DNA of 64,000 bases, taken from Dermatophagoides farinae. Taxonomy: Eukaryota; Arthropoda; Arachnida; Sarcoptiformes; Pyroglyphidae. The translations under genes were made by a program, and so were the position numbers. Shown here one piece after another: positions 25,214-34,763 of this stretch. Within the stretch, counting starts at the first letter, position 1, and every line of letters starts with the position of its first letter. The notes below the pieces were generated by a model. That model made no database searches and was not told the DNA's origin. It saw nothing but the letters and a program-made list of their open reading frames with translations. The stretch is from contig NC_134683.1 in assembly GCF_024713945.1 (NCBI RefSeq), forward strand, positions 1,168,501 to 1,232,500, in the 5' to 3' direction.

Positions 25214-26485
25214 ATGTCTTTTGCTCAATACACTGATGTTAATGATATAAAACAAAGTGGATATTCAAAATGGCGTTCAATATTATTACGAATGAATTAT
25301 TCTGGTATGGATTATCAATATCATCAAATCAAATTAAATTATCAAACATTTCGTCATACAATATGGCGTACATTGAATTCATTGGCAATAATTATACTTA
25401 TGATTATATCACTTTTTACATTGAATAATAATAATTTTTTCATCACAATAATTGATCTGGAATTGATTACCAATACAAAACGTCTTGATCTATTGGCCAT
25501 TGAATCAATATTTCTTTGCATTTTAAATGAATATATGTGGTTTTATTTTTTTTGTAGTGTACTAAATTATCGTTCATCATTGGATAATCTATTATGCAAT
25601 AAAAAACGTTCATATTCAGAACGACGATTATCGAAATATAATCGCCAATATTTATGTCATTATTTTACCATTTCAAATCGTATATTCATGTCATTGATTC
25701 ATTCAATTAGCTGTACGATTATAATCAGCATATTTGTGGCCACATATTTATCATTTAATTATTATCTAAATGATGATATTAGTTTCAGTAAATTTATTCT
25801 ATTCATACCAATCTATTTGATTGGTTCATCGCATACAAATTTTCTTGTCAAATTATTCATTGGTATTGGTAATTATCTATTGTTTTATACAAAATTTCTG
25901 GAATTAAGATTTTTACAACTAAAACGTATGATGAACATTATTGTACGTGGACGAAATGTTGAAATGAAAACATCAAAACTAAGATTACCAAGTCATTATT
26001 GGTATCATTTTCAAATTGGCTATGTACGTTGTTATGAAGAGCTGAAAAAATTCAATCAAACAACAAGGACATTATTTTTATTCGGCGAAATAATCAATAA
26101 ATCAGCAACGATATTTGTTTGTTCATTTTATAGTAAACAACAACAAATGAACATGTTCAATTCATCATGTGTATTTGTATCGATATTGATATTCATATTG
26201 ATGAATATTGTTTATTATCGTTTGGCAACATTACCTGGTTATAATCATTATTGTTGTCATCGGTTAATATTACCGTGGTTAGCACGTATACAAACATTCA
26301 ATGTACGACGATCACGGACAAGATTTTGGTTGAAAACAAATTTTTTCCTACAAACAATGACTGCAAATCATTTTGGTTTTACTTGTGGACAATTTTTTAT
26401 TATTACAAAATTTAAACATATTGAATTGATTCTGTTGAATTTACCATGGATAATGTTGTTTTATAAGAAAATTTGTCTTGCTTAA
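25214..26485 (+). CDS. Gustatory-receptor-like seven-helix protein (copy 1)
   Basis: Intronless, 423 residues, with about seven hydrophobic helices and a basic, Tyr-rich N-terminus expected inside the cell. The C-terminal block reads QTMTANHFGFTCGQ, then FIITK and a last helix ending FYKKICLA. Nearly the same block occurs in the minus-strand gene at 28664-29989, along with the shared YSRLA/YYRLA-x-x-PxYN segment before the sixth helix region, so the two are paralogues. Helix number, length and a conserved motif in the last helix region fit the insect gustatory/odorant receptor superfamily (ligand-gated cation channels), but the typical TYhhhhhQF motif is not present as such. Ligand unknown. 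AATAAA follows at 26508. Confidence 0.7.
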   Translation: MSFAQYTDVNDIKQSGYSKWRSILLRMNYSGMDYQYHQIKLNYQTFRHTIWRTLNSLAIIILMIISLFTLNNNNFFITIIDLELITNTKRLDLLAIESIFLCILNEYMWFYFFCSVLNYRSSLDNLLCNKKRSYSERRLSKYNRQYLCHYFTISNRIFMSLIHSISCTIIISIFVATYLSFNYYLNDDISFSKFILFIPIYLIGSSHTNFLVKLFIGIGNYLLFYTKFLELRFLQLKRMMNIIVRGRNVEMKTSKLRLPSHYWYHFQIGYVRCYEELKKFNQTTRTLFLFGEIINKSATIFVCSFYSKQQQMNMFNSSCVFVSILIFILMNIVYYRLATLPGYNHYCCHRLILPWLARIQTFNVRRSRTRFWLKTNFFLQTMTANHFGFTCGQFFIITKFKHIELILLNLPWIMLFYKKICLA

Positions 26486-26507
26486 TAATATTTTTATCAT
26501 TCATTCA

Positions 26508-26513
26508 AATAAA
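26508..26513 (+). promoter_or_regulatory. Polyadenylation signal of receptor copy 1
   Basis: AATAAA 23 nt after the stop codon. Confidence 0.6.
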
Positions 26514-27347
26514 GTAAACTATTTGGTCAAAATGCAGCAATAAAATTGATTTTTATGTCAATTTTCTGTCCCCTTAGCTATTCGCTCATGGGCAGTCAAT
26601 TTTTTTCCACCATTTCAACCAGTGATCTTGATCTAAAATGACAGATGTCTATTTTTTTTTTTTTTGCTATTTTGCCATTTTCAATCCAGATGTATTGTAT
26701 TGTTATGTGAATTTTTTTTCCTGATTCTGATGATCATGATAATGATGATGACACTTGATTAACACACACACATAAACACATCATTTGCATGACCGAATAT
26801 TTAAATTCTAGGTGATTGACATGTTTCGATCGGTTAGCATCCTTGTTATGTCTGCAATATTGATAGTCCGATTTATTGATTAGAGCTGAAAATGGAATTT
26901 TTTTTGAATGTTTTGAAACTTTTCGTTTTCGTTTTCGTTTTCGTTGTTGTTGTTGTTGGAACCAGACTTTTTTTTTGTTATTGCAAGGATCATCTCATAT
27001 AAAATGACCTCGACCTAAATAAAGTTCTTTAGGTTTGTAAACTTCCTTGTCATGTGTGTGTGTATGTGTGGTTGAATACATTCATCATCGTTATCTCGTT
27101 GTTGTCGTCGCTGGAATTGGCATTGAACCAGAAATAATATGATGATGATGATAATAATAATGTGTATGCGTTTCAAAGTAAAAAAAAAATTTCAAAACAT
27201 TTTAAATGGTGGTACGTTTGAATCCATTATGCATATGATTGACATGATGGCTCAATATAAATACTTTGGATCAATTTAGGACAATGGATCCATTTGATCA
27301 TCATCATCGTCATCATCATCATCATCATCGACGAAACTTTGAAAATA
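26514..27347. other. Upstream region of the chitin-binding protein gene
   Basis: Less repetitive than other gaps. Holds short TTTTCG and GTTGTT repeats and, at its right end, the TATA-like box at 27256. No coding sequence seen. Confidence 0.5.
27256..27263 (+). promoter_or_regulatory. TATA box of the chitin-binding protein gene
   Basis: TATAAATA 84 nt before the chosen ATG at 27348, leaving room for a start site near 27290 and a short 5' UTR. Confidence 0.5.
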
Positions 27348-28571
27348 ATGAAATATTCAATCATCATCATTGTTAGCATATCGATATTAGTATCGATAAT
27401 TGGTGATCATATTGTTCACTGTGTTTATGGTGATGGTACGATAATTGTGCAGAATTTTACATCAAAAATTGTGGACAATGATGAAAGTAGCACCAGCACT
27501 AGCGACAATGATAATGATAATGATGGAACAGAAAATTCTGAAACTTTTATCGGTTCCGGTGGCTTGAATTCAGCATTAACATCATCACTAATGTTTCCAC
27601 AACAACATCAACAACAACAACAATTACAACAGCCACAATTACAACAGCCACAATTATCATTATCAATGCCGTTTACATATCAAACACAAACATTTTCAGA
27701 TAATACCACAAATACAGATAAAGATCGTACTCTGATTATCCCAGCTCCAGGTTCCAGCACTGGTTTTGTTTGTCCAACACCTTTTGGTCGATTTCGTTAT
27801 GAACTTTGTGAATATTATTATGTGTGTTTTTTTGGCTATCCATTTTTAATCAAATGTCATCCGGCTAAAAGATTTGATATACGTGTTAAAATGTGTGTAT
27901 CATGGCAACAGGCATACTGTCAGGATGTTATTGCAACGATTGGACCACCAGCACCAATACCGCCTGGTGAACCACCAATGTTACCAACGATAATACCACA
28001 GCAGCCAAAACCTTTTATTATGCAACCAATTCGTACACGACCGCCACCAATAAGACGACCACCAAACGGATTTTTTAGACCACCACCACCACCACCACAA
28101 CAATTTCCACATATATCACATATTCCACATATTCCACAAATACCACAATATCCACAATATCCAAGACCACCATATATTCCAACAATGTCTGGCATACCAA
28201 ATGGAATGCCTGCAATGCCTATGATACCGCAATTGCCAACCGTTTCCGGTGTACCAATGTTACCTGGCATAATGAAAGATCAACATCAACCAATAATGGG
28301 CGATATGAACAACAACAATCAACAAATGGAATTTCCAATGAATAATCAAATATTCAATGGCAATAATCAATGTCCACCACCATCATCATCGAATCGTGTG
28401 GGTAAAAAACTTGTCCATCATCATCAAGTGGATAACAATAATAATACATTGAACGATACTACTAATCTAAATGAACGATCATTTGGTCTTTTATTTGGTA
28501 ACAATAATAATAATAATGGTGATGATAATGATGGTGATGATGGTGATAAAAATGATATTATCTGGTGTTGA
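27348..28571 (+). CDS. Secreted single-domain chitin-binding (CBM14/peritrophin-A) protein
   Basis: Intronless, 407 residues from the ATG at 27348. Upstream in-frame codons are an ATC/ATT repeat without ATG, and 27348 begins a good signal peptide (MKYSIIIIVSISILV). After a Ser/Asp-rich and Gln-rich stretch, one six-Cys CBM14 domain lies at residues 142-191 (Cys 142, 154, 160, 170, 183, 191) with the aromatic YYYVCFFGYPF core that contacts chitin. The rest is a long Pro/Met-rich region with PHIPHIPQIPQYP-type units and an Asn/Asp-rich end. Probably binds chitin of the cuticle or the gut peritrophic matrix. Mite allergens of the group 23 type are small proteins with one such domain; this one is much longer. 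Its 3' UTR overlaps that of the converging receptor gene. Confidence 0.88.
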   Translation: MKYSIIIIVSISILVSIIGDHIVHCVYGDGTIIVQNFTSKIVDNDESSTSTSDNDNDNDGTENSETFIGSGGLNSALTSSLMFPQQHQQQQQLQQPQLQQPQLSLSMPFTYQTQTFSDNTTNTDKDRTLIIPAPGSSTGFVCPTPFGRFRYELCEYYYVCFFGYPFLIKCHPAKRFDIRVKMCVSWQQAYCQDVIATIGPPAPIPPGEPPMLPTIIPQQPKPFIMQPIRTRPPPIRRPPNGFFRPPPPPPQQFPHISHIPHIPQIPQYPQYPRPPYIPTMSGIPNGMPAMPMIPQLPTVSGVPMLPGIMKDQHQPIMGDMNNNNQQMEFPMNNQIFNGNNQCPPPSSSNRVGKKLVHHHQVDNNNNTLNDTTNLNERSFGLLFGNNNNNNGDDNDGDDGDKNDIIWC

Positions 28572-28601
28572 TTTAATTTTTAAATTCTGGATTCTGGTAA
28601 T

Positions 28602-28607
28602 TTTATT
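28602..28607 (-). promoter_or_regulatory. Polyadenylation signal of receptor copy 2
   Basis: AATAAA on the minus strand, 57 nt after the stop of the receptor gene and only 31 nt from the stop of the opposite gene. Confidence 0.5.
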
Positions 28608-28653
28608 GTAATTTGTTTTTTGTTTTTTTTTTTTTTTGAATAATTTAAATTGA

Positions 28654-28659
28654 AATAAA
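28654..28659 (+). promoter_or_regulatory. Polyadenylation signal of the chitin-binding protein gene
   Basis: AATAAA 83 nt after the stop; it lies 5 nt before the end of the opposite coding region, so the two mature 3' ends must overlap. Confidence 0.55.
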
Positions 28660-28663
28660 ATTT

Positions 28664-29989
28664 TTAAAATTTAATATCAAGATTCAAACAAATTTTTTTA
28701 TAAAACAACAAAACCAATACAATGCTAAACATGATTAATTCAGAATATTTATATTTTGTAATTGAAAACAATTGACCACATGTAAAACCTAAATGATTAT
28801 CGGTCATTGTTTGCATGAACATGTTCATTTTTATTACCATACGTTTATGTAGACAAAAATTACGTCGCCATTCACGTTTAACATTGTGATTTGTACTCAT
28901 TGATTGAAAACGTGCATTCCATTCAAAAATCTGTCGACAACATTGTTGATTATATGATGGTACATTCGCCAAACGTGAATAAATACCGGTTGCAGAGCAA
29001 AACATTAATATAAGCGATATAATAAATGAAATATTGAACAGATTCATATCGATCTGTTGGCTATAAAACAATGCACAAATTATAATGGAAAATTTTGATA
29101 ACATATCAATTGCAAATAAAAAAATGCTAACTATTTGATTGATTTTCAATATTTCATCATATAGTATTGAATATTTGCGTTGAAAATAACGGAAATAATA
29201 ACGACGATTATTGATTTTGATCAAATTTTCTTGATTACGATGACGAAATATTTGTCTAGTTTTGTACATTAATTCTTTCAATTGTATTATATAAAATTCA
29301 ATGATTATGATTAGAAATTTAAATGCAACAAATCCTTGGCCAATCGTATATATTAAACGGCAATAAATAATGGTCGATATTGGTAATGAAATGATTATTC
29401 TTATGATACTGATAAGATTTTTATGCAAATAACTTTTAAATAAAATTATATTCAACAAGATGAAATAAATGGTCAACAATGTTAATCTTATTGATCCCAA
29501 AATACCAGTAAACATATTGGTTATTCTGATCAAATTATAAATATATTGATGACCACGTTGGCTAAGATTATTTTGACCAAATTGGCTATATTTTACTATC
29601 AAATCATTAATACGTAAATCATAATTGATTAGACGATAAAATGTTGCACACCATACATATTCTAATGTTGAAAATGCACATATTGATACAAATGAAATCA
29701 ATTTACTACCATGAACAGCGGTCATTTGATCAATATCATCAAATGAAATTGGAAATACATATTCTGGCCATTTTAATATTGCTATCCAGAATATTATGTT
29801 CAACCAACACATTGCCGTTATCCATATGGTAAGTTGCAAAATACGTGATTTCCATGGTATCAAATGATTATTATATTCATCTGTAGTATATTCAATACGT
29901 AATAAATAGAATTTCATTGATTCAAAACATTGTCGCACTAATTCTTGGATACAATTATTTTTATTACAACGAATTATAAGATGTTTCAT
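28664..29989 (-). CDS. Gustatory-receptor-like seven-helix protein (copy 2)
   Basis: Intronless, 441 residues, about seven hydrophobic helices. It is a diverged paralogue of the receptor at 25214-26485. Both share the end block MQTMTDNHLGFTCGQ, ITKYKYSELI and a final FYKKICL, and a YSRLANVPSYNQQCC segment that matches YRLATLPGYNHYCC in copy 1. The N-terminal halves are much less alike, as is normal for fast-evolving chemoreceptors. Expected to sit in the dendrite membrane of a sensory neuron as a ligand-gated channel; this and the ligand are inference. The gene is tail-to-tail with the chitin-binding protein gene, with overlapping 3' UTRs. Confidence 0.7.
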   Translation of the reverse strand: MKHLIIRCNKNNCIQELVRQCFESMKFYLLRIEYTTDEYNNHLIPWKSRILQLTIWITAMCWLNIIFWIAILKWPEYVFPISFDDIDQMTAVHGSKLISFVSICAFSTLEYVWCATFYRLINYDLRINDLIVKYSQFGQNNLSQRGHQYIYNLIRITNMFTGILGSIRLTLLTIYFILLNIILFKSYLHKNLISIIRIIISLPISTIIYCRLIYTIGQGFVAFKFLIIIIEFYIIQLKELMYKTRQIFRHRNQENLIKINNRRYYFRYFQRKYSILYDEILKINQIVSIFLFAIDMLSKFSIIICALFYSQQIDMNLFNISFIISLILMFCSATGIYSRLANVPSYNQQCCRQIFEWNARFQSMSTNHNVKREWRRNFCLHKRMVIKMNMFMQTMTDNHLGFTCGQLFSITKYKYSELIMFSIVLVLLFYKKICLNLDIKF

Positions 29990-30149
29990 ATTTTCATATG
30001 ATAAGAAAAGAATCTACAGAATTTTATTCTTATCTTTTTTGTCTTGTCACAATGAATATAGGTGAATGAATGAATACAACAACAACAAAAAAAATTCAGA
30101 TCAAGAATATAGAATATAGAATTTAATCAATGAAGTTTCCGTTTCTAGC

Positions 30150-30183
<34 letters not shown>

Positions 30184-30429
30184 GAACAAGAATTTATCCA
30201 TTTTCATGTCGAAGAACTTTTAACATTGAAAATTCTGGCCATTCATTCTATTGATTATTTATAATGATGATTATACTTCGTTTTTTTTTATTCTCATAGT
30301 CACGATTCTTTAAAAAAGGATTATATGTGCATATATATTGATTGTCTGTTTATCACAAAACACAGAAGAATATTATCTAACAGAATAAATAATTTAATCA
30401 ATAATCATTTTTTTCACAATATAAATAAT
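29990..30429. other. Gap between two minus-strand genes
   Basis: Upstream DNA of receptor copy 2 and 3' UTR of the orphan gene. Contains a perfect GTT repeat of about 11 units near 30151-30183. No gene seen. Confidence 0.5.
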
Positions 30430-32319
30430 TCAAATGTATTCAACATTTGTTTCGATTAAATTCTTATTCCGTAAACCATTGATTGTTGTTGTTTTTTGAT
30501 CATCATCATCATCATCATCATCTACAGTATCCATAGTGGATTTCAAGGCCATTTTATTCTTATTTTTTTCATACGATAATTCAGCCAATAATCGTGCAAT
30601 CAATATTCTGTTCCGTTCATCTTCATCACCAATGTTCTGTATGTATCGTAATCGTGTATTGATTGATGGATTTTTTTTGTTTGATTTGTTGTTGTTGTTG
30701 TTGATGTCGTCGTTATTGGATATCGGTCCATTATTATCAACATCATCATAGTCATATTTGATTGTTTTAGCTATTGATGGACAATTTGGATCGGCACTTG
30801 GAATTTTAGCCAAATATTTAACTAGATCAGTTTCATTCATATCCATATTGATTGGTTCAGTAATAACTCGATTTATATTGCTTTTATCATTCAGTTTTGG
30901 TTGTTCATTGAGGATCTGGTTTCCATCAATTTGCATTGATGACAAGCCATTATTGTTATGGTTTTTGTTTGTTTTCAAACAACCACCACCACCACCGCAA
31001 TCATCAGATTTCATTGATATCGATTGATTCAGATGATTTTGACCATATTTTAATGCATGATCAACATTGATTTTACTCGTATCAAAATCGAATGAATTTC
31101 TATCAATAATCGAAAATGGTCGAACATAAGAATTTTGTTGAAAATCAAAATTTCTTGCTGTTTCAACATTATTCCACAATGAACCAGACGGCAATGAATT
31201 TCGATGATCAGTTTGTCGTTGATGCTGTTGTGGTTTTTGATTTGAATTTATTGAAATTTTTTTCATTTGTTCTGCATCATCATTGTGATTTAAATTTTCA
31301 TTGAAATCAATTTTTATTGATCGATCCAAATGACCATAAATTGTGGTCATTGTTGATGAATCAACCAAATCTAATTCATTCAATGATGATATTGTCAATA
31401 ATGAACTTTGATTCGAATTATCGCCCCTTATTTCTGCAGAACTCATCATTTTCATGTTTACATTTTGATTTATTGTTTCCGGAATTTCAGACATTATTCT
31501 CAGCTGCTGCTGCTGCTGCTGTTGTTGTTGTTGTTGTTGCTGGATTTTCATTTGTCTTAGCTGCAATTCCAATAAATCACAATGATCTTTTAGATGCATA
31601 TATTCCAAATCTTTCAATAACAATTCTTCTTCAGTTAATTTCCATTTTGTGTAGAATAAAATATGCAACAATTCATCATCATAAACTTTGAAATTATAAT
31701 CGGCAATAAATGTACGAAATATGTGATCATATCTGATGAATATTGTTATTATTGCATAACAAAGTGTGGCTATATATGCTATTGATCTTTCATAAATTGT
31801 GTTCTGCTGATTTCTGATCAATAATTCAAAGTCCGATGTCGATGTTGACGAATCATGTGACATTTGATTATAATACTGGAAAAAACCATTCAATTCACGT
31901 TGGCCACGTTCCATTTCGGCAAACAATTCTCGTATCGAACGTTTAGCATCGATGCGGATGCCTTCAATCTGTAGCCATTGTTCAACATAATCAATATTAT
32001 TCTGATTTTTTTGTCTTTGCAATGGTTTCGAACGTTGTTGTTGTTGTTGCTGTTTTTGTGATTCATTTCCATATAAACATTCGTGATGATTCGAAGCACG
32101 AATAATGACAATATCTTCAAATAATTCAATCAATTCCGATAATACATGACCATCGGATAATTGATGCAGTTCCTGTATCGATGATGATACACAATGTAAT
32201 GATTTTTGTAAACGATTTATTATTGAACAGCAAATTTTATTAATCAAATGATTAACGGATAATGATTGTTGTTGTTGTGGCTGCTGTTTGAGCATATTTT
32301 GTCGATGATTATTATCCAT
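30430..32319 (-). CDS. Orphan 629-residue protein with helical N-terminal half
   Basis: Intronless. I do not recognise a family. Residues about 20-75 (VNHLINKICCSIINRL...LSELIELFEDIV) and 115-265 are helical, Leu/Ile-rich and not repetitive, with a coiled-coil-like end (LTEEELLLKDLEYMHLKDHC) running into a Gln tract. The C-terminal half is Asn/Ser/Asp-rich and probably disordered, with a short ordered piece near residue 560 (INTRLRYIQNIGDEDERNRILIARLLAELSYEKNKNK) that looks like a second helical motif. There is no signal peptide; the hydrophobic stretch SIAYIATLCYAIITIFI could be a buried helix or a single membrane segment. Likely an intracellular scaffold, but that is a guess. Confidence 0.75.
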   Translation of the reverse strand: MDNNHRQNMLKQQPQQQQSLSVNHLINKICCSIINRLQKSLHCVSSSIQELHQLSDGHVLSELIELFEDIVIIRASNHHECLYGNESQKQQQQQQRSKPLQRQKNQNNIDYVEQWLQIEGIRIDAKRSIRELFAEMERGQRELNGFFQYYNQMSHDSSTSTSDFELLIRNQQNTIYERSIAYIATLCYAIITIFIRYDHIFRTFIADYNFKVYDDELLHILFYTKWKLTEEELLLKDLEYMHLKDHCDLLELQLRQMKIQQQQQQQQQQQQQLRIMSEIPETINQNVNMKMMSSAEIRGDNSNQSSLLTISSLNELDLVDSSTMTTIYGHLDRSIKIDFNENLNHNDDAEQMKKISINSNQKPQQHQRQTDHRNSLPSGSLWNNVETARNFDFQQNSYVRPFSIIDRNSFDFDTSKINVDHALKYGQNHLNQSISMKSDDCGGGGGCLKTNKNHNNNGLSSMQIDGNQILNEQPKLNDKSNINRVITEPINMDMNETDLVKYLAKIPSADPNCPSIAKTIKYDYDDVDNNGPISNNDDINNNNNKSNKKNPSINTRLRYIQNIGDEDERNRILIARLLAELSYEKNKNKMALKSTMDTVDDDDDDDDQKTTTINGLRNKNLIETNVEYI

Positions 32320-34256
32320 TATTTGAAACCAAAAAAAAAATTCTGAATTTTAAAATTCAGTGGAAGAGAAAAAACAAAAAATTCCGAGCAGGTGAAACAA
32401 AACTCCCACTACCATTATCCATTACGACCACAATATTTTGATCAAAAAAAAATCATCATCATGATGATGATTAGATAAAGCATCAGCAAAATTACAACCA
32501 TTAAAGATTTATGAGTGTCGGTATGGTAAAAATATAAATGAAAAAAAAATTGGCTGTCATCATCATCATCATCATCATCAACGATACAATTAAATGATTT
32601 ACATCGGTGTTACCTGGTTATCTAGAAACGAAAATTATCGATTACCATTGGTAACCATCATACCATATATAATCTCTATATATGGTTCAACAAAACAAAA
32701 AACAAAAAAAAAATTTTTTTGTTGCTGCTATCGAAATTTTGTCAAGGCAGACAAAAAAAAAGAAATTTTTTTCCATCCGATAATTATGAATTATTATTAT
32801 TGCATAATTGAAAATTATCATCACCATCATCATTGGCATCATTTTACTTGTATATCCAAAATTAATATCCAAATTCCAACAACAACGACAACCACCATAT
32901 CACCAACAACACATTACATTCATTATTGAATTATGTCTAATGTAGAAAAAAAAATAATCAATGAAAATAAATGATTCCCAAAAAAAAATACAACTATTGT
33001 GATGTTGTTTTTCGTTGTTTTAAATTTTTTTTTCCACGAAATATACAGAATTTATTACAAATACAAATTCTTCAACACAGTTGCAAAGTGGGCGCCGCTG
33101 TTGTCAACATTTTCTCTGGTATATGAAATGAAATTGATTTTCATTTGTTTCATCATCACATGAAACATGATTTAGAATGAAAGCAAAATGAAAGGAAATG
33201 AAGAGGATTATATTTCCTTTGGAAGACCCAAAAAGGGAGAGAGAGAGAAAAAAAATGTTTCTAGAGTTTAGACAAAGTTTTTGGCTCATTTTTTTTTTTT
33301 TTTTTTGGTCGATATGGAAAAACTTTCTTTTTTTTCTGTTTCATTTCTCTCAATATACACAACATTATACGGTTAATAGTATGGTCTCCATGTGTGTGTG
33401 TGTGTGAGGGTTTCACTTTTTTTCTTTTTCCATCTTTTTCTCTCACTCAGTAACTAATACAAGTTGTCACCTTCAGAATTTCCAAAAACAAAAAACAAAA
33501 AAAAAAAATTCTTTCTGTTGACATTATTATTATTTATTATTATTCCATGTGCTTTCAGCAAACAAACGAAACAAACAAACGAAACAAAAATCCGATTCAC
33601 AAGTGTGAATCAAATGGAACAATAATAAAAACTTTTGAACTTTTTGTTACAAACAAAAAAAAACAAAGATCAAGTCAATTAGTCGATGTTTGTGTGAGTG
33701 TGTGTGGACCAATAGTGTCCAAAATGTTTTTTTTTCTGTCAAATGAAAATTTATGGATCAATTTTTTTTCTCATATTTACCTTCTGTTGTTGTTGTTGTT
33801 GTTGTCAAAATCAAATAACAAAAATAAGAAGAAAGCTGCAAAATTGTTGATGTTGAAATGTGCTGAAAAATTATCAGATATCTGGATACTTGATTCTGGA
33901 TGTCAAAGAAAAATTGGTAATGTTGTTATTGAACCAAAACCAAATTGAAAAATGTGGCCTATGGTGGTTTGCGGTTTTAAGATAAATTTTGAAGAAAATT
34001 GTCAAGTTAATGTTTTGTTGTTGTTGTTGTTGTTGTTTACTTTTTCTTGATCCAATTTTTGTCACCATTTTTTTTTGTTCGTCTGAATTTAGGAATCCAT
34101 AACCTTTTTCTTACACCAATCTTGCAGAAAATGAACAAAAAAGAGTGAGAGAAAAAAATGTGAATCGAATTTTAAAATTTAAATTCATTTAATTTTTAAT
34201 TTTTAATTTTTTTTTTGCTTTCACATTCAAATTAATTTAAATTAATTATAAAAAAA
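32320..34256. other. Intergenic region, repeat-rich
   Basis: Upstream DNA of the orphan gene, then GAT/ATC, GA, TG and GTT repeats and T-runs ending in GG (33289-33308). A short protein-like stretch at about 33830-33948 is discussed as a possible transposon scrap. No gene supported. Confidence 0.5.
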
Positions 34257-34763
34257 TTAAAATTTTTTCGTCTTTGAATTTTCTTTTTTCGGTGTAAATC
34301 TTGCTGCACTTTCATTGATTATGGTGGTAGTAGTACTACTACTAGCAGTAGTAGTATGCATATCCGATGGTGTACAACGAAATTTTGATTTTATTCGATT
34401 TGGGTTCAAATCATTAGTACCGGAATGATTTTCAGTCAATGTTATCACTAGAATTGTACGAAATAATGCCATTACAATGATAAATATTGCCACCTGGATA
34501 TAGGTAAAATATCTGGTAAGAAATGAAAAATTCATCAATGGACCACCGGATAGAAACCAAAGAAAGTAAATAATTTGTAATGGTAACATCATTACAAACG
34601 TTATGATTGTGATCCATTCTTTTTCAATTATATTCTGTAATTGTTTGGCCAACATTGGTGATGTTGGCGGTGCGGCCACAATCATTGGCACCATCGATTC
34701 CAATACAAACGATTTGATCAAATCACTAGCCATACGTAGAATATCGCCAAACATTGATGCCAT
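34257..34763 (-). CDS. Small membrane protein with Ser/Thr-rich tail, family unknown
   Basis: Intronless, 168 residues. Two clear hydrophobic helices (about 51-71 and 88-110) and a weaker hydrophobic segment near 17-33. The C-terminal tail is rich in Thr, Ser and Lys (STTTTIINESAARFTPKKEN) and probably cytosolic. No family recognised. Like the four-helix protein at 6164-6601, it is a short intronless membrane protein alone in repeat-rich DNA, but the two do not look alike in sequence. The codons encoding the ST tract (TAG/CTA triplets on the plus strand) form a near-perfect palindrome at about 34325-34355. Confidence 0.65.
   Translation of the reverse strand: MASMFGDILRMASDLIKSFVLESMVPMIVAAPPTSPMLAKQLQNIIEKEWITIITFVMMLPLQIIYFLWFLSGGPLMNFSFLTRYFTYIQVAIFIIVMALFRTILVITLTENHSGTNDLNPNRIKSKFRCTPSDMHTTTASSSTTTTIINESAARFTPKKENSKTKKF

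Noticed and set aside
27294-27347. N-terminal Ile-rich extension of the chitin-binding protein
   Set aside because: It has no ATG; it is an ATC repeat in the 5' UTR. The ATG at 27348 starts a proper signal peptide.
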